Made by a program: the position numbers and the translations under genes. 64,000 nucleotides of DNA, taken from assembly GCA_949126835.1 (NCBI GenBank), contig CASBPS010000048.1, forward strand, positions 1,129,501-1,193,500, written 5' to 3'. Below, piece by piece: positions 15,501 to 30,500 of this stretch. Each line of letters begins with the position of its first letter. Position 1 is the stretch's first letter. Source of the stretch: Anisus vortex (taxonomy: Eukaryota > Mollusca > Gastropoda > Planorbidae). Below the pieces are notes generated by a model that was not told the DNA's origin, ran no database searches, and saw only the letters and a list, made by a program, of their open reading frames with translations.

Positions 15501-18500
15501 CTTATAGATTAGTTTGGACTATTGGTAACTGAAATATGTTGCTTATAGATTAGTTTGGACTATTGATATCTGAAATATGTTGCTTATAGATTAGTTTGGA
15601 CTACTGATATCTGAAATATGTTGCTTATAGATTAGTTTGGACTACTGATATCTGAAATATGTTGCTTATAGAATAGTTTGGACTACTGATATCTGAAATA
15701 TGTTGCTTATAGTTATAGATTAGTTTGGACTATTGATATCTGAAATATGTTGCTTATAGATTAGTTTGGACTATTGATATCTGAAATATTATGCTTATAG
15801 ATTAGTTTGGACTATTGATATCTGAAATATGTTGCTTATAGATTAGTTTGGACTATTGATATCTGAAATATGTTGCTTATAGATTAGTTTGGACTATTGA
15901 TATCTGAAATATGTTGCTTATAGATTAGTTTGGACTATTGATAACTGAAATATGTTGCTTATAGATTAGTTTGGACTATTGATATCTGAAATATGTTGCT
16001 TATAGATTAGTTTGGACTATTGATATCTGAAATATGTTGCTTATAGATTAGTTTGGACTATTGATATCTGAAATATGTTGCTTATAGATTAGTTTGGACT
16101 ATTGATATCTGAAATATGTTGCTTATAGATTAGTTTGGACTATTGATATCTGAAATATGTTGCTTATAGATTAGTTTGGACTATTGATATCTGAAATATG
16201 TTGCTTATAGATTAGTTTGGACTATTGATATCTGAAATATGTTGCTTATAGATTAGTTTGGACTATTGATATCTGAAATATGTTGCTTATAGATTAGTTT
16301 GGACTATTGATATCTGAAATATGTTGCTTATAGATTAGTTTGGACTATTGATATCTGAAATATGTTGCTTATAGATTAGTTTGGACTATTGATATATAAA
16401 ATATGTTGCTTATAGATTAGTTTGGACTATTGATATCTGAAATATGTTGCTTATAGATTAGTTTGGACTATTGATATCTGAAATATGTTGCTTATAGATT
16501 AGTTTGAACTATTGATATCTGAAATATGTTGCTTATAGATTAGTTTGGACTATTGATATCTGAAATATGTTGCTTATAGATTAGTTTGGACTATTGATAT
16601 CTGAAATATGTTGCTTATAGATTAGTTTGGACTATTGATATCTGAAATATGTTGCTTATAGATTAGTTTGGACTATTGATATCTGAAATATGTTGCTTAT
16701 AGATTAGTTTGGACTATTGATATCTGAAATATGTTGCTTATAGATTAGTTTGGACTATTGATATCTGAAATATGTTGCTTATAGATTAATTTGGACTATT
16801 GATATCTGAAATATGTTGCTTATAGATTAATTTGGACTATTGGTAACTGAAATATGTTGCTTATAGATTAGTTTGGACTATTGGTAACTGAAATATGTTG
16901 CTTATAGATTAGTTTGGACTATTGATATCTGAAATATGTTGCTTATAGATTAGTTTGGACTATTGGTAACTGAAATATGTTGCTTATAGATTAGTTTGGA
17001 CTATTGATATCTGAAATATGTTGCTTATAGATTAGTTTGGACTATTGGTAACTGAAATATGTTGCTTATAGATTAGTTTGGACTATTGGTAACTGAAATA
17101 TGTTGCTTATAGATTAGTTTGGACTATTGATATCTGAAATATGTTGCTTATAGATTGGTTTGGACTATTGGTAACTGAAATATGTTGCTTATAGATTGGT
17201 TTGGACTATTGGTAACTGAAATATGTTGCTTATAGATTAGTTTGGACTATTGGTAACTGAAATATGTTGCTTATAGATTAGTTTGGACTATTGATATCTG
17301 AAATATGTTGCTTATAGATTAGTTTGGACTATTGATATCTGAAATATGTTGCTTATAGATTAGTTTGGACTATTGATATCTGAAATATGTTGCTTATAGA
17401 TTAGTTTGGACTATTGATATCTGAAATATGTTGCTTATAGATTAGTTTGGACTATTGATAACTGAAATATGTTGCTTATAGATTAGTTTGGACTATTGAT
17501 AACTGAAATATGTTGCTTATAGATTAGTTTGGACTATTGGTAACTGAAATATGTTGCTTATAGATTAGTTTGGACTATTGGTAACTGAAATATGTTGCTT
17601 ATAGATTAGTTTGGACTATTGGTAACTGAAATATGTTGCTTATAGATTAATTTGGACTATTGGTAACTGAAATATGTTGCTTATAGATTAGTTTGGACTA
17701 TTGATATCTGAAATATGTTGCTTATAGATTAGTTTGGACTATTGATATCTGAAATATGTTGCTTATAGATTAGTTTGGACTATTGATATCTGAAATATGT
17801 TGCTTATAGATTAGTTTGGACTATTGAAATCTGAAATATGTTGCTTATAGATTAGTTTGGACTATTGATATCTGAAATATGTTGCTTATAGATTAGTTTG
17901 GACTATTGATATCTGAAATATGTTGCTTATAGATTAGTTTGGACTATTAATATCAAAAATATGTTGCTTATAGATTAGTTTGGACTATTGATATCTGAAA
18001 TATGTTGCTTATAGATTAGTTTGGACTATTGATATCTGAAATATGTTGCTTATAGATTAGTTTGGACTATTGATATCTGAAATATGTTGCTTATAGATTA
18101 GTTTGGACTATTGATATCTGAAATATGTTGCTTATAGATTAGTTTGGACTATTGATATCTGAAATATGTTGCTTATAGATTAGTTTGGACTATTAATATC
18201 TGAAATATGTTGCTTATAGATTAGTTTGGACTATTGATATCTGAAATATGTTGCTTATAGATTAGTTTGGACTATTGATATCTGAAATATGTTGCTTATA
18301 GATTAGTTTGGACTATTGATATCTGAAATATGTTGCTTATAGATTAGTTTGGACTATTAATATCAAAAATATGTTGCTTATAGATTAGTTTGGACTATTG
18401 ATATCTGAAATATGTTGCTTATAGATTAGTTTGGACTATTGATATCTGAAATATGTTGCTTATAGATTAGTTTGGACTATTGATATCTGAAATATGTTGC

Positions 18501-21500
18501 TTATAGATTAGTTTGGACTATTGAAATCTGAAATATGTTGCTTATAGATTAGTTTGGACTATTGATATCTGAAATATGTTGCTTATAGATTAGTTTGGAC
18601 TATTGATATCTGAAATATGTTGCTTATAGATTAGTTTGGACTATTGATATCTGAAATATGTTGCTTATAGATTAGTTTGGACTATTGAAATCTGAAATAT
18701 GTTGCTTATAGATTAGTTTGGACTATTGATATCTGAAATATGTTGCTTATAGATTAGTTTGGACTATTGATATCTGAAATATGTTGCTTATAGATTAGTT
18801 TGGACTATTAATATCAAAAATATGTTGCTTATAGATTAGTTTGGACTATTGATATCTGAAATATGTTGCTTATAGATTAGTTTGGACTATTGATATCTGA
18901 AATATGTTGCTTATAGATTAGTTTGGACTATTGATATCTGAAATATGTTGCTTATAGATTAGTTTGGACTATTGATATCTGAAATATGTTGCTTATAGAT
19001 TAGTTTGGACTATTAATATCTGAAATATGTTGCTTATAGATTAGTTTGGACTATTGATATCTGAAATATGTTGCTTATAGATTAGTTTGGACTATTGATA
19101 TCTGAAATATGTTGCTTATAGATTAGTTTGGACTATTGATATCTGAAATATGTTGCTTATAGATTAGTTTGGACTATTAATATCAAAAATATGTTGCTTA
19201 TAGATTAGTTTGGACTATTGATATCTGAAATATGTTGCTTATAGATTAGTTTGGACTATTGATATCTGAAATATGTTGCTTATAGATTAGTTTGGACTAT
19301 TGATATCTGAAATATGTTGCTTATAGATTAGTTTGGACTATTGAAATCTGAAATATGTTGCTTATAGATTAGTTTGGACTATTGATATCTGAAATATGTT
19401 GCTTATAGATTAGTTTGGACTATTGGTAACTGAAATATGTTGCTTATAGATTAGTTTGGACTATTGGTAACTGAAATATGTTGCTTATAGATTAGTTTGG
19501 ACTATTGATATCTGAAATATGTTGCTTATAGATTAGTTTGGACTATTGGTAACTGAAATATGTTGCTTATAGATTAGTTTGGACTATTGGTAACTGAAAT
19601 ATGTTGCTTATAGATTAGTTTGGACTATTGATATCTGAAATATGTTGCTTATAGATTAGTTTGGACTATTGGTAACTGAAATATGTTGCTTATAGATTAG
19701 TTTGGACTATTGATATCTGAAATATGTTGCTTATAGATTAGTTTGGACTATTGGTAACTGAAATATGTTGCTTATAGATTAGTTTGGACTATTGATATCT
19801 GAAATATGTTGCTTATAGATTAGTTTGGACTATTGGTAACTGAAATATGTTGCTTATAGATTAGTTTGGACTATTGATATCTGAAATATGTTGCTTATAG
19901 ATTAGTTTGGACTATTGGTAACTGAAATATGTTGCTTATAGATTAGTTTGGACTAGTGGTAACTGAAATATGTTGCTTATAGATTAGTTTGGACTATTGA
20001 TATCTGAAATATGTTGCTTATAGATTAGTTTGGACTATTGGTAACTGAAATATGTTGCTTATAGATTAATTTGGACTATTGATATTAGAAATATGTTGCT
20101 TATAGATTAGTTTGGACTATTGGTAACTGAAATATGTTGCTTATAGATTAGTTTGGACTATTGGTAACTGAAATATGTTGCTTATAGATTAGTTTGGACT
20201 ATTGATATCTGAAATATGTTGCTTATAGATTAGTTTGGACTATTGGTAACTGAAATATGTTGCTTATAGATTAGTTTGGACTATTGATATCTGAAATATG
20301 TTGCTTATAGATTAGTTTAGACTATTGGTAACTGAAATATGTTGCTTATAGATTAGTTTGGACTATTGGTAACTGAAATATGTTGCTTATAGATTAGTTT
20401 GGACTATTGATATCTGAAATATGTTGCTTATAGATTGGTTTGGACTATTGGTAACTGAAATATGTTGCTTATAGATTAGTTTGGACTATTGGTAACTGAA
20501 ATATGTTGCTTATAGATTAGTTTGGACTATTGATATCTGAAATATGTTGCTTATAGATTAGTTTGGACTATTGATATCTGAAATATGTTGCTTATAGATT
20601 AGTTTGGACTATTGATATCTGAAATATGTTGCTTATAGATTAGTTTGGACTATTGATATCTGAAATATGTTGCTTATAGATTAGTTTGGACTATTGATAT
20701 CTGAAATATGTTGCTTATAGATTAGTTTGGACTATTGATAACTGAAATATGTTGCTTATAGATTAGTTTGGACTATTGATAACTGAAATATGTTGCTTAT
20801 AGATTAGTTTGGACTATTGGTAACTGAAATATGTTGCTTATAGATTAGTTTGGACTATTGGTAACTGAAATATGTTGCTTATAGATTAGTTTGGACTATT
20901 GGTAACTGAAATATGTTGCTTATAGATTAATTTGGACTATTGGTAACTGAAATATGTTGCTTATAGATTAGTTTGGACTATTGATATCTGAAATATGTTG
21001 CTTATAGATTAGTTTGGACTATTGATATCTGAAATATGTTGCTTATAGATTAGTTTGGACTATTGAAATCTGAAATATGTTGCTTATAGATTAGTTTGGA
21101 CTATTGATATCTGAAATATGTTGCTTATAGATTAGTTTGGACTATTGATATCTGAAATATGTTGCTTATAGATTAGTTTGGACTATTGATAACTGAAATA
21201 TGTTGCTTATAGATTAGTTTGGACTATTGATATCTGAAATATGTTGCTTATAGATTAGTTTGGACTATTGATATCTGAAATATGTTGCTTATAGATTAGT
21301 TTGGACTATTGATATCTGAAATATGTTGCTTATAGATTAGTTTGGACTATTGATATCTGAAATATGTTGCTTATAGATTAGTTTGGACTATTGATATCTG
21401 AAATATGTTGCTTATAGATTAGTTTGGACTATTAATATCTGAAATATGTTGCTTATAGATTAGTTTGGACTATTGATATCTGAAATATGTTGCTTATAGA

Positions 21501-24500
21501 TTAGTTTGGACTATTGATATCTGAAATATGTTGCTTATAGATTAGTTTGGACTATTGATATCTGAAATATGTTGCTTATAGATTAGTTTGGACTATTGAT
21601 ATCTGAAATATGTTGCTTATAGATTAGTTTGGACTATTAATATCAAAAATATGTTGCTTATAGATTAGTTTGGACTATTGATATCTGAAATATGTTGCTT
21701 ATAGATTAGTTTGGACTATTGATATCTGAAATATGTTGCTTATAGATTAGTTTGGACTATTGATATCTGAAATATGTTGCTTATAGATTAGTTTGGACTA
21801 TTGATATCTGAAATATGTTGCTTATAGATTAGTTTGGACTATTGATATCTGAAATATGTTGCTTATAGATTAGTTTGGACTATTAATATCTGAAATATGT
21901 TGCTTATAGATTAGTTTGGACTATTGATATCTGAAATATGTTGCTTATAGATTAGTTTGGACTATTGATATCTGAAATATGTTGCTTATAGATTAGTTTG
22001 GACTATTGATATCTGAAATATGTTGCTTATAGATTAGTTTGGACTATTAATATCAAAAATATGTTGCTTATAGATTAGTTTGGACTATTGATATCTGAAA
22101 TATGTTGCTTATAGATTAGTTTGGACTATTGATATCTGAAATATGTTGCTTATAGATTAGTTTGGACTATTGATATCTGAAATATGTTGCTTATAGATTA
22201 GTTTGGACTATTGAAATCTGAAATATGTTGCTTATAGATTAGTTTGGACTATTGATATCTGAAATATGTTGCTTATAGATTAGTTTGGACTATTAATATC
22301 TGAAATATGTTGCTTATAGATTAGTTTGGACTATTGATATCTGAAATATGTTGCTTATAGATTAGTTTGGACTATTGAAATCTGAAATATGTTGCTTATA
22401 GATTAGTTTGGACTATTGATATCTGAAATATGTTGCTTATAGATTAGTTTGGACTATTGAAATCTGAAATATGTTGCTTATAGATTAGTTTGGACTATTG
22501 ATATCTGAAATATGTTGCTTATAGATTAGTTTGGACTATTGATATCTGAAATATGTTGCTTATAGATTAGTTTGGACTATTAATATCAAAAATATGTTGC
22601 TTATAGATTAGTTTGGACTATTGATATCTGAAATATGTTGCTTATAGATTAGTTTGGACTATTGATATCTGAAATATGTTGCTTATAGATTAGTTTGGAC
22701 TATTGATATCTGAAATATGTTGCTTATAGATTAGTTTGGACTATTGATATCTGAAATATGTTGCTTATAGATTAGTTTGGACTATTGATATCTGAAATAT
22801 GTTGCTTATAGATTAGTTTGGACTATTAATATCTGAAATATGTTGCTTATAGATTAGTTTGGACTATTGATATCTGAAATATGTTGCTTATAGATTAGTT
22901 TGGACTATTGATATCTGAAATATGTTGCTTATAGATTAGTTTGGACTATTGATATCTGAAATATGTTGCTTATAGATTAGTTTGGACTATTAATATCAAA
23001 AATATGTTGCTTATAGATTAGTTTGGACTATTGATATCTGAAATATGTTGCTTATAGATTAGTTTGGACTATTGATATCTGAAATATGTTGCTTATAGAT
23101 TAGTTTGGACTATTGATATCTGAAATATGTTGCTTATAGATTAGTTTGGACTATTGAAATCTGAAATATGTTGCTTATAGATTAGTTTGGACTATTGATA
23201 TCTGAAATATGTTGCTTATAGATTAGTTTGGACTATTAATATCTGAAATATGTTGCTTATAGATTAGTTTGGACTATTGATAACTGAAATATGTTGCTTA
23301 TAGATTAGTTTGGACTATTGATATCTGAAATATGTTGCTTATAGATTAGTTTGGACTATTGATATCTGAAATATGTTGCTTATAGATTAGTTTGGACTAT
23401 TGATATCTGAAATATGTTGCTTATAGATTAGTTTGGACTATTGATATCTGAAATATGTTGCTTATAGATTAGTTTGGACTATTGATATCTGAAATATGTT
23501 GCTTATAGATTAGTTTGGACTATTAATATCTGAAATATGTTGCTTATAGATTAGTTTGGACTATTGATATCTGAAATATGTTGCTTATAGATTAGTTTGG
23601 ACTATTGATATCTGAAATATGTTGCTTATAGATTAGTTTGGACTATTGATATCTGAAATATGTTGCTTATAGATTAGTTTGGACTATTGATATCTGAAAT
23701 ATGTTGCTTATAGATTAGTTTGGACTATTAATATCAAAAATATGTTGCTTATAGATTAGTTTGGACTATTGATATCTGAAATATGTTGCTTATAGATTAG
23801 TTTGGACTATTGATATCTGAAATATGTTGCTTATAGATTAGTTTGGACTATTGATATCTGAAATATGTTGCTTATAGATTAGTTTGGACTATTGATATCT
23901 GAAATATGTTGCTTATAGATTAGTTTGGACTATTGATATCTGAAATATGTTGCTTATAGATTAGTTTGGACTATTAATATCTGAAATATGTTGCTTATAG
24001 ATTAGTTTGGACTATTGATATCTGAAATATGTTGCTTATAGATTAGTTTGGACTATTGATATCTGAAATATGTTGCTTATAGATTAGTTTGGACTATTGA
24101 TATCTGAAATATGTTGCTTATAGATTAGTTTGGACTATTAATATCAAAAATATGTTGCTTATAGATTAGTTTGGACTATTGATATCTGAAATATGTTGCT
24201 TATAGATTAGTTTGGACTATTGATATCTGAAATATGTTGCTTATAGATTAGTTTGGACTATTGATATCTGAAATATGTTGCTTATAGATTAGTTTGGACT
24301 ATTGAAATCTGAAATATGTTGCTTATAGATTAGTTTGGACTATTGATATCTGAAATATGTTGCTTATAGATTAGTTTTGGACTATTAATATCTGAAATAT
24401 GTTGCTTATAGATTAGTTTGGACTATTGATATCTGAAATATGTTGCTTATAGATTAGTTTGGACTATTGATATCTGAAATATGTTGCTTATAGATTAGTT

Positions 24501-27500
24501 TGGACTATTGATATCTGAAATATGTTGCTTATAGATTAGTTTGGACTATTGATATCTGAAATATGTTGCTTATAGATTAGTTTGGACTATTAATATCTGA
24601 AATATGTTGCTTATAGATTAGTTTGGACTATTGATATCTGAAATATGTTGCTTATAGATTAGTTTGGACTATTGATATCTGAAATATGTTGCTTATAGAT
24701 TAGTTTGGACTATTGATATCTGAAATATGTTGCTTATAGATTAGTTTGGACTATTAATATCAAAAATATGTTGCTTATAGATTAGTTTGGACTATTGATA
24801 TCTGAAATATGTTGCTTATAGATTAGTTTGGACTATTGATATCTGAAATATGTTGCTTATAGATTAGTTTGGACTATTGATATCTGAAATATGTTGCTTA
24901 TAGATTAGTTTGGACTATTGAAATCTGAAATATGTTGCTTATAGATTAGTTTGGACTATTGATATCTGAAATATGTTGCTTATAGATTAGTTTGGACTAT
25001 TAATATCTGAAATATGTTGCTTATAGATTAGTTTGGACTATTGATATCTGAAATATGTTGCTTATAGATTAGTTTGGACTATTGAAATCTGAAATATGTT
25101 GCTTATAGATTAGTTTGGACTATTGATATCTGAAATATGTTGCTTATAGATTAGTTTGGACTATTGATATCTGAAATATGTTGCTTATAGATTAGTTTGG
25201 ACTATTGATATCTGAAATATGTTGCTTATAGATTAGTTTGGACTATTGATATCTGAAATATGTTGCTTATAGATTAGTTTGGACTATTGATATCAAAAAT
25301 ATGTTGCTTATAGATTAGTTTGGACTATTGATATCTGAAATATGTTGCTTATAGATTAGTTTGGACTATTGATATCTGAAATATGTTGCTTATAGATTAG
25401 TTTGGATTATTGATATCTGAAATATGTTGCTTATAGATTAGTTTGGACTATTGAAATCTGAAATATGTTGCTTATAGATTAGTTTGGACTATTGATATCT
25501 GAAATATGTTGCTTATAGATTAGTTTGGACTATTGATATCTGAAATATGTTGCTTATAGATTAGTTTGGACTATTGATATCTGAAATATGTTGCTTATAG
25601 ATTAGTTTGGACTATTGATATCTGAAATATGTTGCTTATAGATTAGTTTGAACTATTGATATATGAAATATGTTGCTTATAGATTAGTTTGGACTATTGA
25701 TATCTGAAATATGTTGCTTATAGATTAGTTTGGACTATTGATATCTGAAATATGTTGCTTATAGATTAGTTTGGACTATTGATATCTAAAATATGTTGCT
25801 TATAGATTAGTTTGGACTATTGATATCTGAAATATGTTGCTTATAGATTAGTTTGGACTATTGATATCTGAAATATGTTGCTTATAGATTAGTTTGGACT
25901 ATTGATATCTGAAATATGTTGCTTATAGATTAGTTTGGACTATTGATATCTGAAATATGTTGCTTATAGATTAGTTTGGACTATTGATATCTGAAATATG
26001 TTGCTTATAGATTAGTTTGGACTACTGATATCTGAAATATGTTGCTTATAGAATAGTTTGGACTACTGATATCTGAAATATGTTGCTTATAGTTATAGAT
26101 TAGTTTGGACTATTGATATCTGAAATATGTTGCTTATAGATTAGTTTGGACTATTGATATCTGAAATATGTTGCTTATAGATTAGTTTGGACTATTGATA
26201 TCTGAAATATGTTGCTTATAGATTAGTTTGGACTATTGATATCTGAAATATGTTGCTTATAGATTAGTTTGGACTATTGATATATAAAATATGTTGCTTA
26301 TAGATTAGTTTGGACTATTGATATCTGAAATATGTTGCTTATAGATTAGTTTGGACTATTGATATCTGAAATATGTTGCTTATAGATTAGTTTGGACTAT
26401 TGATATCTGAAATATGTTGCTTATAGATTAGTTTGGACTATTGATATCTGAAATATGTTGCTTATAGATTAGTTTGGACTATTGATATCTGAAATATGTT
26501 GCTTATAGATTAGTTTGGACTATTGATATCTGAAATATGTTGCTTATAGATTAGTTTGGACTATTGATATCTGAAATATGTTGCTTATAGATTAGTTTGG
26601 ACTATTGATATCTGAAATATGTTGCTTATAGATTAGTTTGGACTACTGATATCTGAAATATGTTGCTTATAGATTAGTTTGGACTATTGATATCTGAAAT
26701 ATGTTGCTTATAGATTAGTTTGGACTACTGATATCTGAAATATGTTGCTTATAGATTAGTTTGGACTACTGATATCTGAAATATGTTGCTTATAGATTAG
26801 TTTGGACTACTGATATCTGAAATATGTTGCTTATAGATTAGTTTGGACTACTGATATCTGAAATATGTTGCTTATAGATTAGTTTGGACTATTGATATCT
26901 GAAATATGTTGCTTATAGATTAGTTTGGACTACTGATATCTGAAATATGTTGCTTATAGATTAGTTTGGACTATTGATATCTAAAATATGTTGCTTATAG
27001 ATTAGTTTGGACTACTGATATCTGAAATATGTTGCTTATAGATTAGTTTGGACTACTGATATCTGAAATATGTTGCTTATAGATTAGTTTGGACTACTGA
27101 TATCTGAAATATGTTGCTTATAGATTAGTTTGGACTATTGATATCTGAAATATGTTGCTTATAGATTAGTTTGGACTATTGATATCTGAAATATGTTGCT
27201 TATAGATTAGTTTGGACTACTGATATCTGAAATATGTTGCTTATAGATTAGTTTGGACTACTGATATCTGAAATATGTTGCTTATAGAATAGTTTGGACT
27301 ACTGATATCTGAAATATGTTGCTTATAGTTATAGATTAGTTTGGACTATTGATATCTGAAATATGTTGCTTATAGATTAGTTTGGACTATTGATATCTGA
27401 AATATGTTGCTTATAGATTAGTTTGGACTATTGATATCTGAAATATGTTGCTTATAGATTAGTTTGGACTATTGATATCTGAAATATGTTGCTTATAGAT

Positions 27501-30500
27501 TAGTTTGGACTATTAATATCTGAAATATGTTGCTTATAGATTAGTTTGGACTATTGATAACTGAAATATGTTGCTTATAGATTAGTTTGGACTATTGATA
27601 ACTGAAATATGTTGCTTATAGATTAGTTTGGACTAATGGTAACTGAAATATGTTGCTTATAGATTAGTTTGGACTATTGGTAACTGAAATATGTTGCTTA
27701 TAGATTAGTTTGGACTATTGATATCTGAAATATGTTGCTTATAGATTAGTTTGGACTATTGATATCTGAAATATGTTGCTTATAGATTAGTTTGGACTAT
27801 TAGTAACTGAAATATGTTGCTTATAGATTAGTTTGGACTATTGGTAACTGAAATATGTTGCTTATAGATTAGTTTGGACTACTGATATCTGAAATATGTT
27901 GCTTATAGATTAGTTTGGACTACTGATATCTGAAAATTGTTGCTTATAGATTAGTTTGGACTATTGATATCTGAAATATGTTGCTTATAGATTAATTTGG
28001 ACTATTGATATCTGAAATATGTTGCTTATAGATTAGTTTGGACTAATGATATCTGAAATATGTTGCTTATAGATTAGTTTGGACTATTGGTAACTGAAAT
28101 ATGTTGCTTATAGATTAGTTTGGACTATTGATATCTGAAATATGTTGCTTATAGATTAGTTTGGACTATTGATATCTGATATATGTTGCTTATAGATTAG
28201 TTTGGACTATTGGTAACTGAAATATGTTGCTTATAGATTAGTTTGGACTATTGATATCTGAAATATGTTGCTTATAGATTAGTTTGGACTATTGGTAACT
28301 GAAATATGTTGCTTATAGATTAGTTTGGACTATTGGTAACTGAAATATGTTGCTTATAGATTAGTTTGGACTATTGATATCTGAAATATGTTGCTTATAG
28401 ATTAGTTTGGACTATTGGTAACTGAAATATGTTGCTTATAGATTAGTTTTGACTACTGATATCTGAAATATGTTGCTTATAGATTAGTTTGGACTACTGA
28501 TATCTGAAATATGTTGCTTATAGATTAGTTTGGACTACTGATATCTGAAATATGTTGCTTATAGATTAGTTTGGACTACTGATATCTGAAATATGTTGCT
28601 TATAGATTAGTTTGGACTATTGATATCTGAAATATGTTGCTTATAGATTAGTTTGGACTATTGATATCTGAAATATGTTGCTTATAGATTAGTTTGGACT
28701 ATTGGTAACTGAAATATGTTGCTTATAGATTAGTTTGGACTATTGGTAACTGAAATATGTTGCTTATAGATTAGTTTGGACTATTGGTAACTGAAATATG
28801 TTGCTTATAGATTAGTTTGGACTATTGGTAACTGAAATATGTTGCTTATAGATTAGTTTGGACTATTGATATCTGAAATATGTTGCTTATAGATTAGTTT
28901 GGACTATTGGTAACTGAAATATGTTGCTTATAGATTAGTTTGGACTATTGGTAACTGAAATATGTTGCTTATAGATTAGTTTGGACTATTGATATCTGAA
29001 ATATGTTGCTTATAGATTAGTTTGGACTATTGATATCTGAAATATGTTGCTTATAGATTAGTTTGGACTATTGGTAACTGAAATATGTTGCTTATAGATT
29101 AGTTTGGACTATTGGTAACTGAAATATATTGCTTATAGATTAGTTTGGACTACTGATATCTGAAATATGTTGCTTATAGATTAGTTTGGACTACTGATAT
29201 CTGAAATATGTTGCTTATAGATTAGTTTGGACTACTGATATCTGAAAATTGTTGCTTATAGATTAGTTTGGACTATTGATATCTGAAATATGTTGCTTAT
29301 AGATTAGTTTGGACTATTGATATCTGAAATATGTTACTTATAGATTAGTTTGGACTACTGATATCTGAAATATGTTGCTTATAGATTAGTTTGGACTATT
29401 GGTAACTGAAATATGTTGCTTATAGATTAGTTTGGACTATTGATATCTGAAATATGTTGCTTATAGATTAGTTTGGACTATTGGTAACTGAAATATGTTG
29501 CTTATAGATTAGTTTGGACTACTGATATCTGAAATATGTTGCTTATAGATTAGTTTGGACTATTGATATCTGAAATATGTTGCTTATAGATTAGTTTGGA
29601 CTATTGATATCTGAAATATGTTGCTTATAGATTAGTTTGGACTACTGATATCTGAAATATGTTGCTTATAGATTAGTTTGGACTATTGGTAACTAAAATA
29701 TGTTGCTTATAGATTAGTTTGGACTATTTATATCTGAAATATGTTGCTTATAGATTAGTTTGGACTATTGATATCTGAAATATGTTGCTTATAGATTAGT
29801 TTGGACTATTGATATCTGAAATATGTTGCTTATAGATTAGTTTGGACTATTGATATCTGAAATATGTTGCTTATAGATTAGTTTGGACTATTGATATCTG
29901 AAATATGTTGCTTATAGATTAGTTTGGACTATTGATATCTGAAATATGTTGCTTATAGATTAGTTTGGACTACTGATATCTGAAATATGTTGCTTATAGA
30001 TTAGTTTGGACTATTGATATCTGAAATATGTTGCTTATAGATTAGTTTGGACTACTGATATCTGAAATATGTTGCTTATAGATTAGTTTGGACTACTGAT
30101 ATCTGAAATATGTTGCTTATAGATTAGTTTGGACTACTGATATCTGAAATATGTTGCTTATAGATTAGTTTGGACTATTGATATCTGAAATATGTTGCTT
30201 ATAGATTAGTTTGGACTATTGATATCTGAAATATGTTGCTTATAGATTAGTTTGGACTACTGATATCTGAAATATGTTGCTTATAGATTAGTTTGGACTA
30301 CTGATATCTGAAATATGTTGCTTATAGAATAGTTTGGACTACTGATATCTGAAATATGTTGCTTATAGTTATAGATTAGTTTGGACTATTGATATCTGAA
30401 ATATGTTGCTTATAGATTAGTTTGGACTATTGATATCTGAAATATGTTGCTTATAGATTAGTTTGGACTATTGATATCTGAAATATGTTGCTTATAGATT

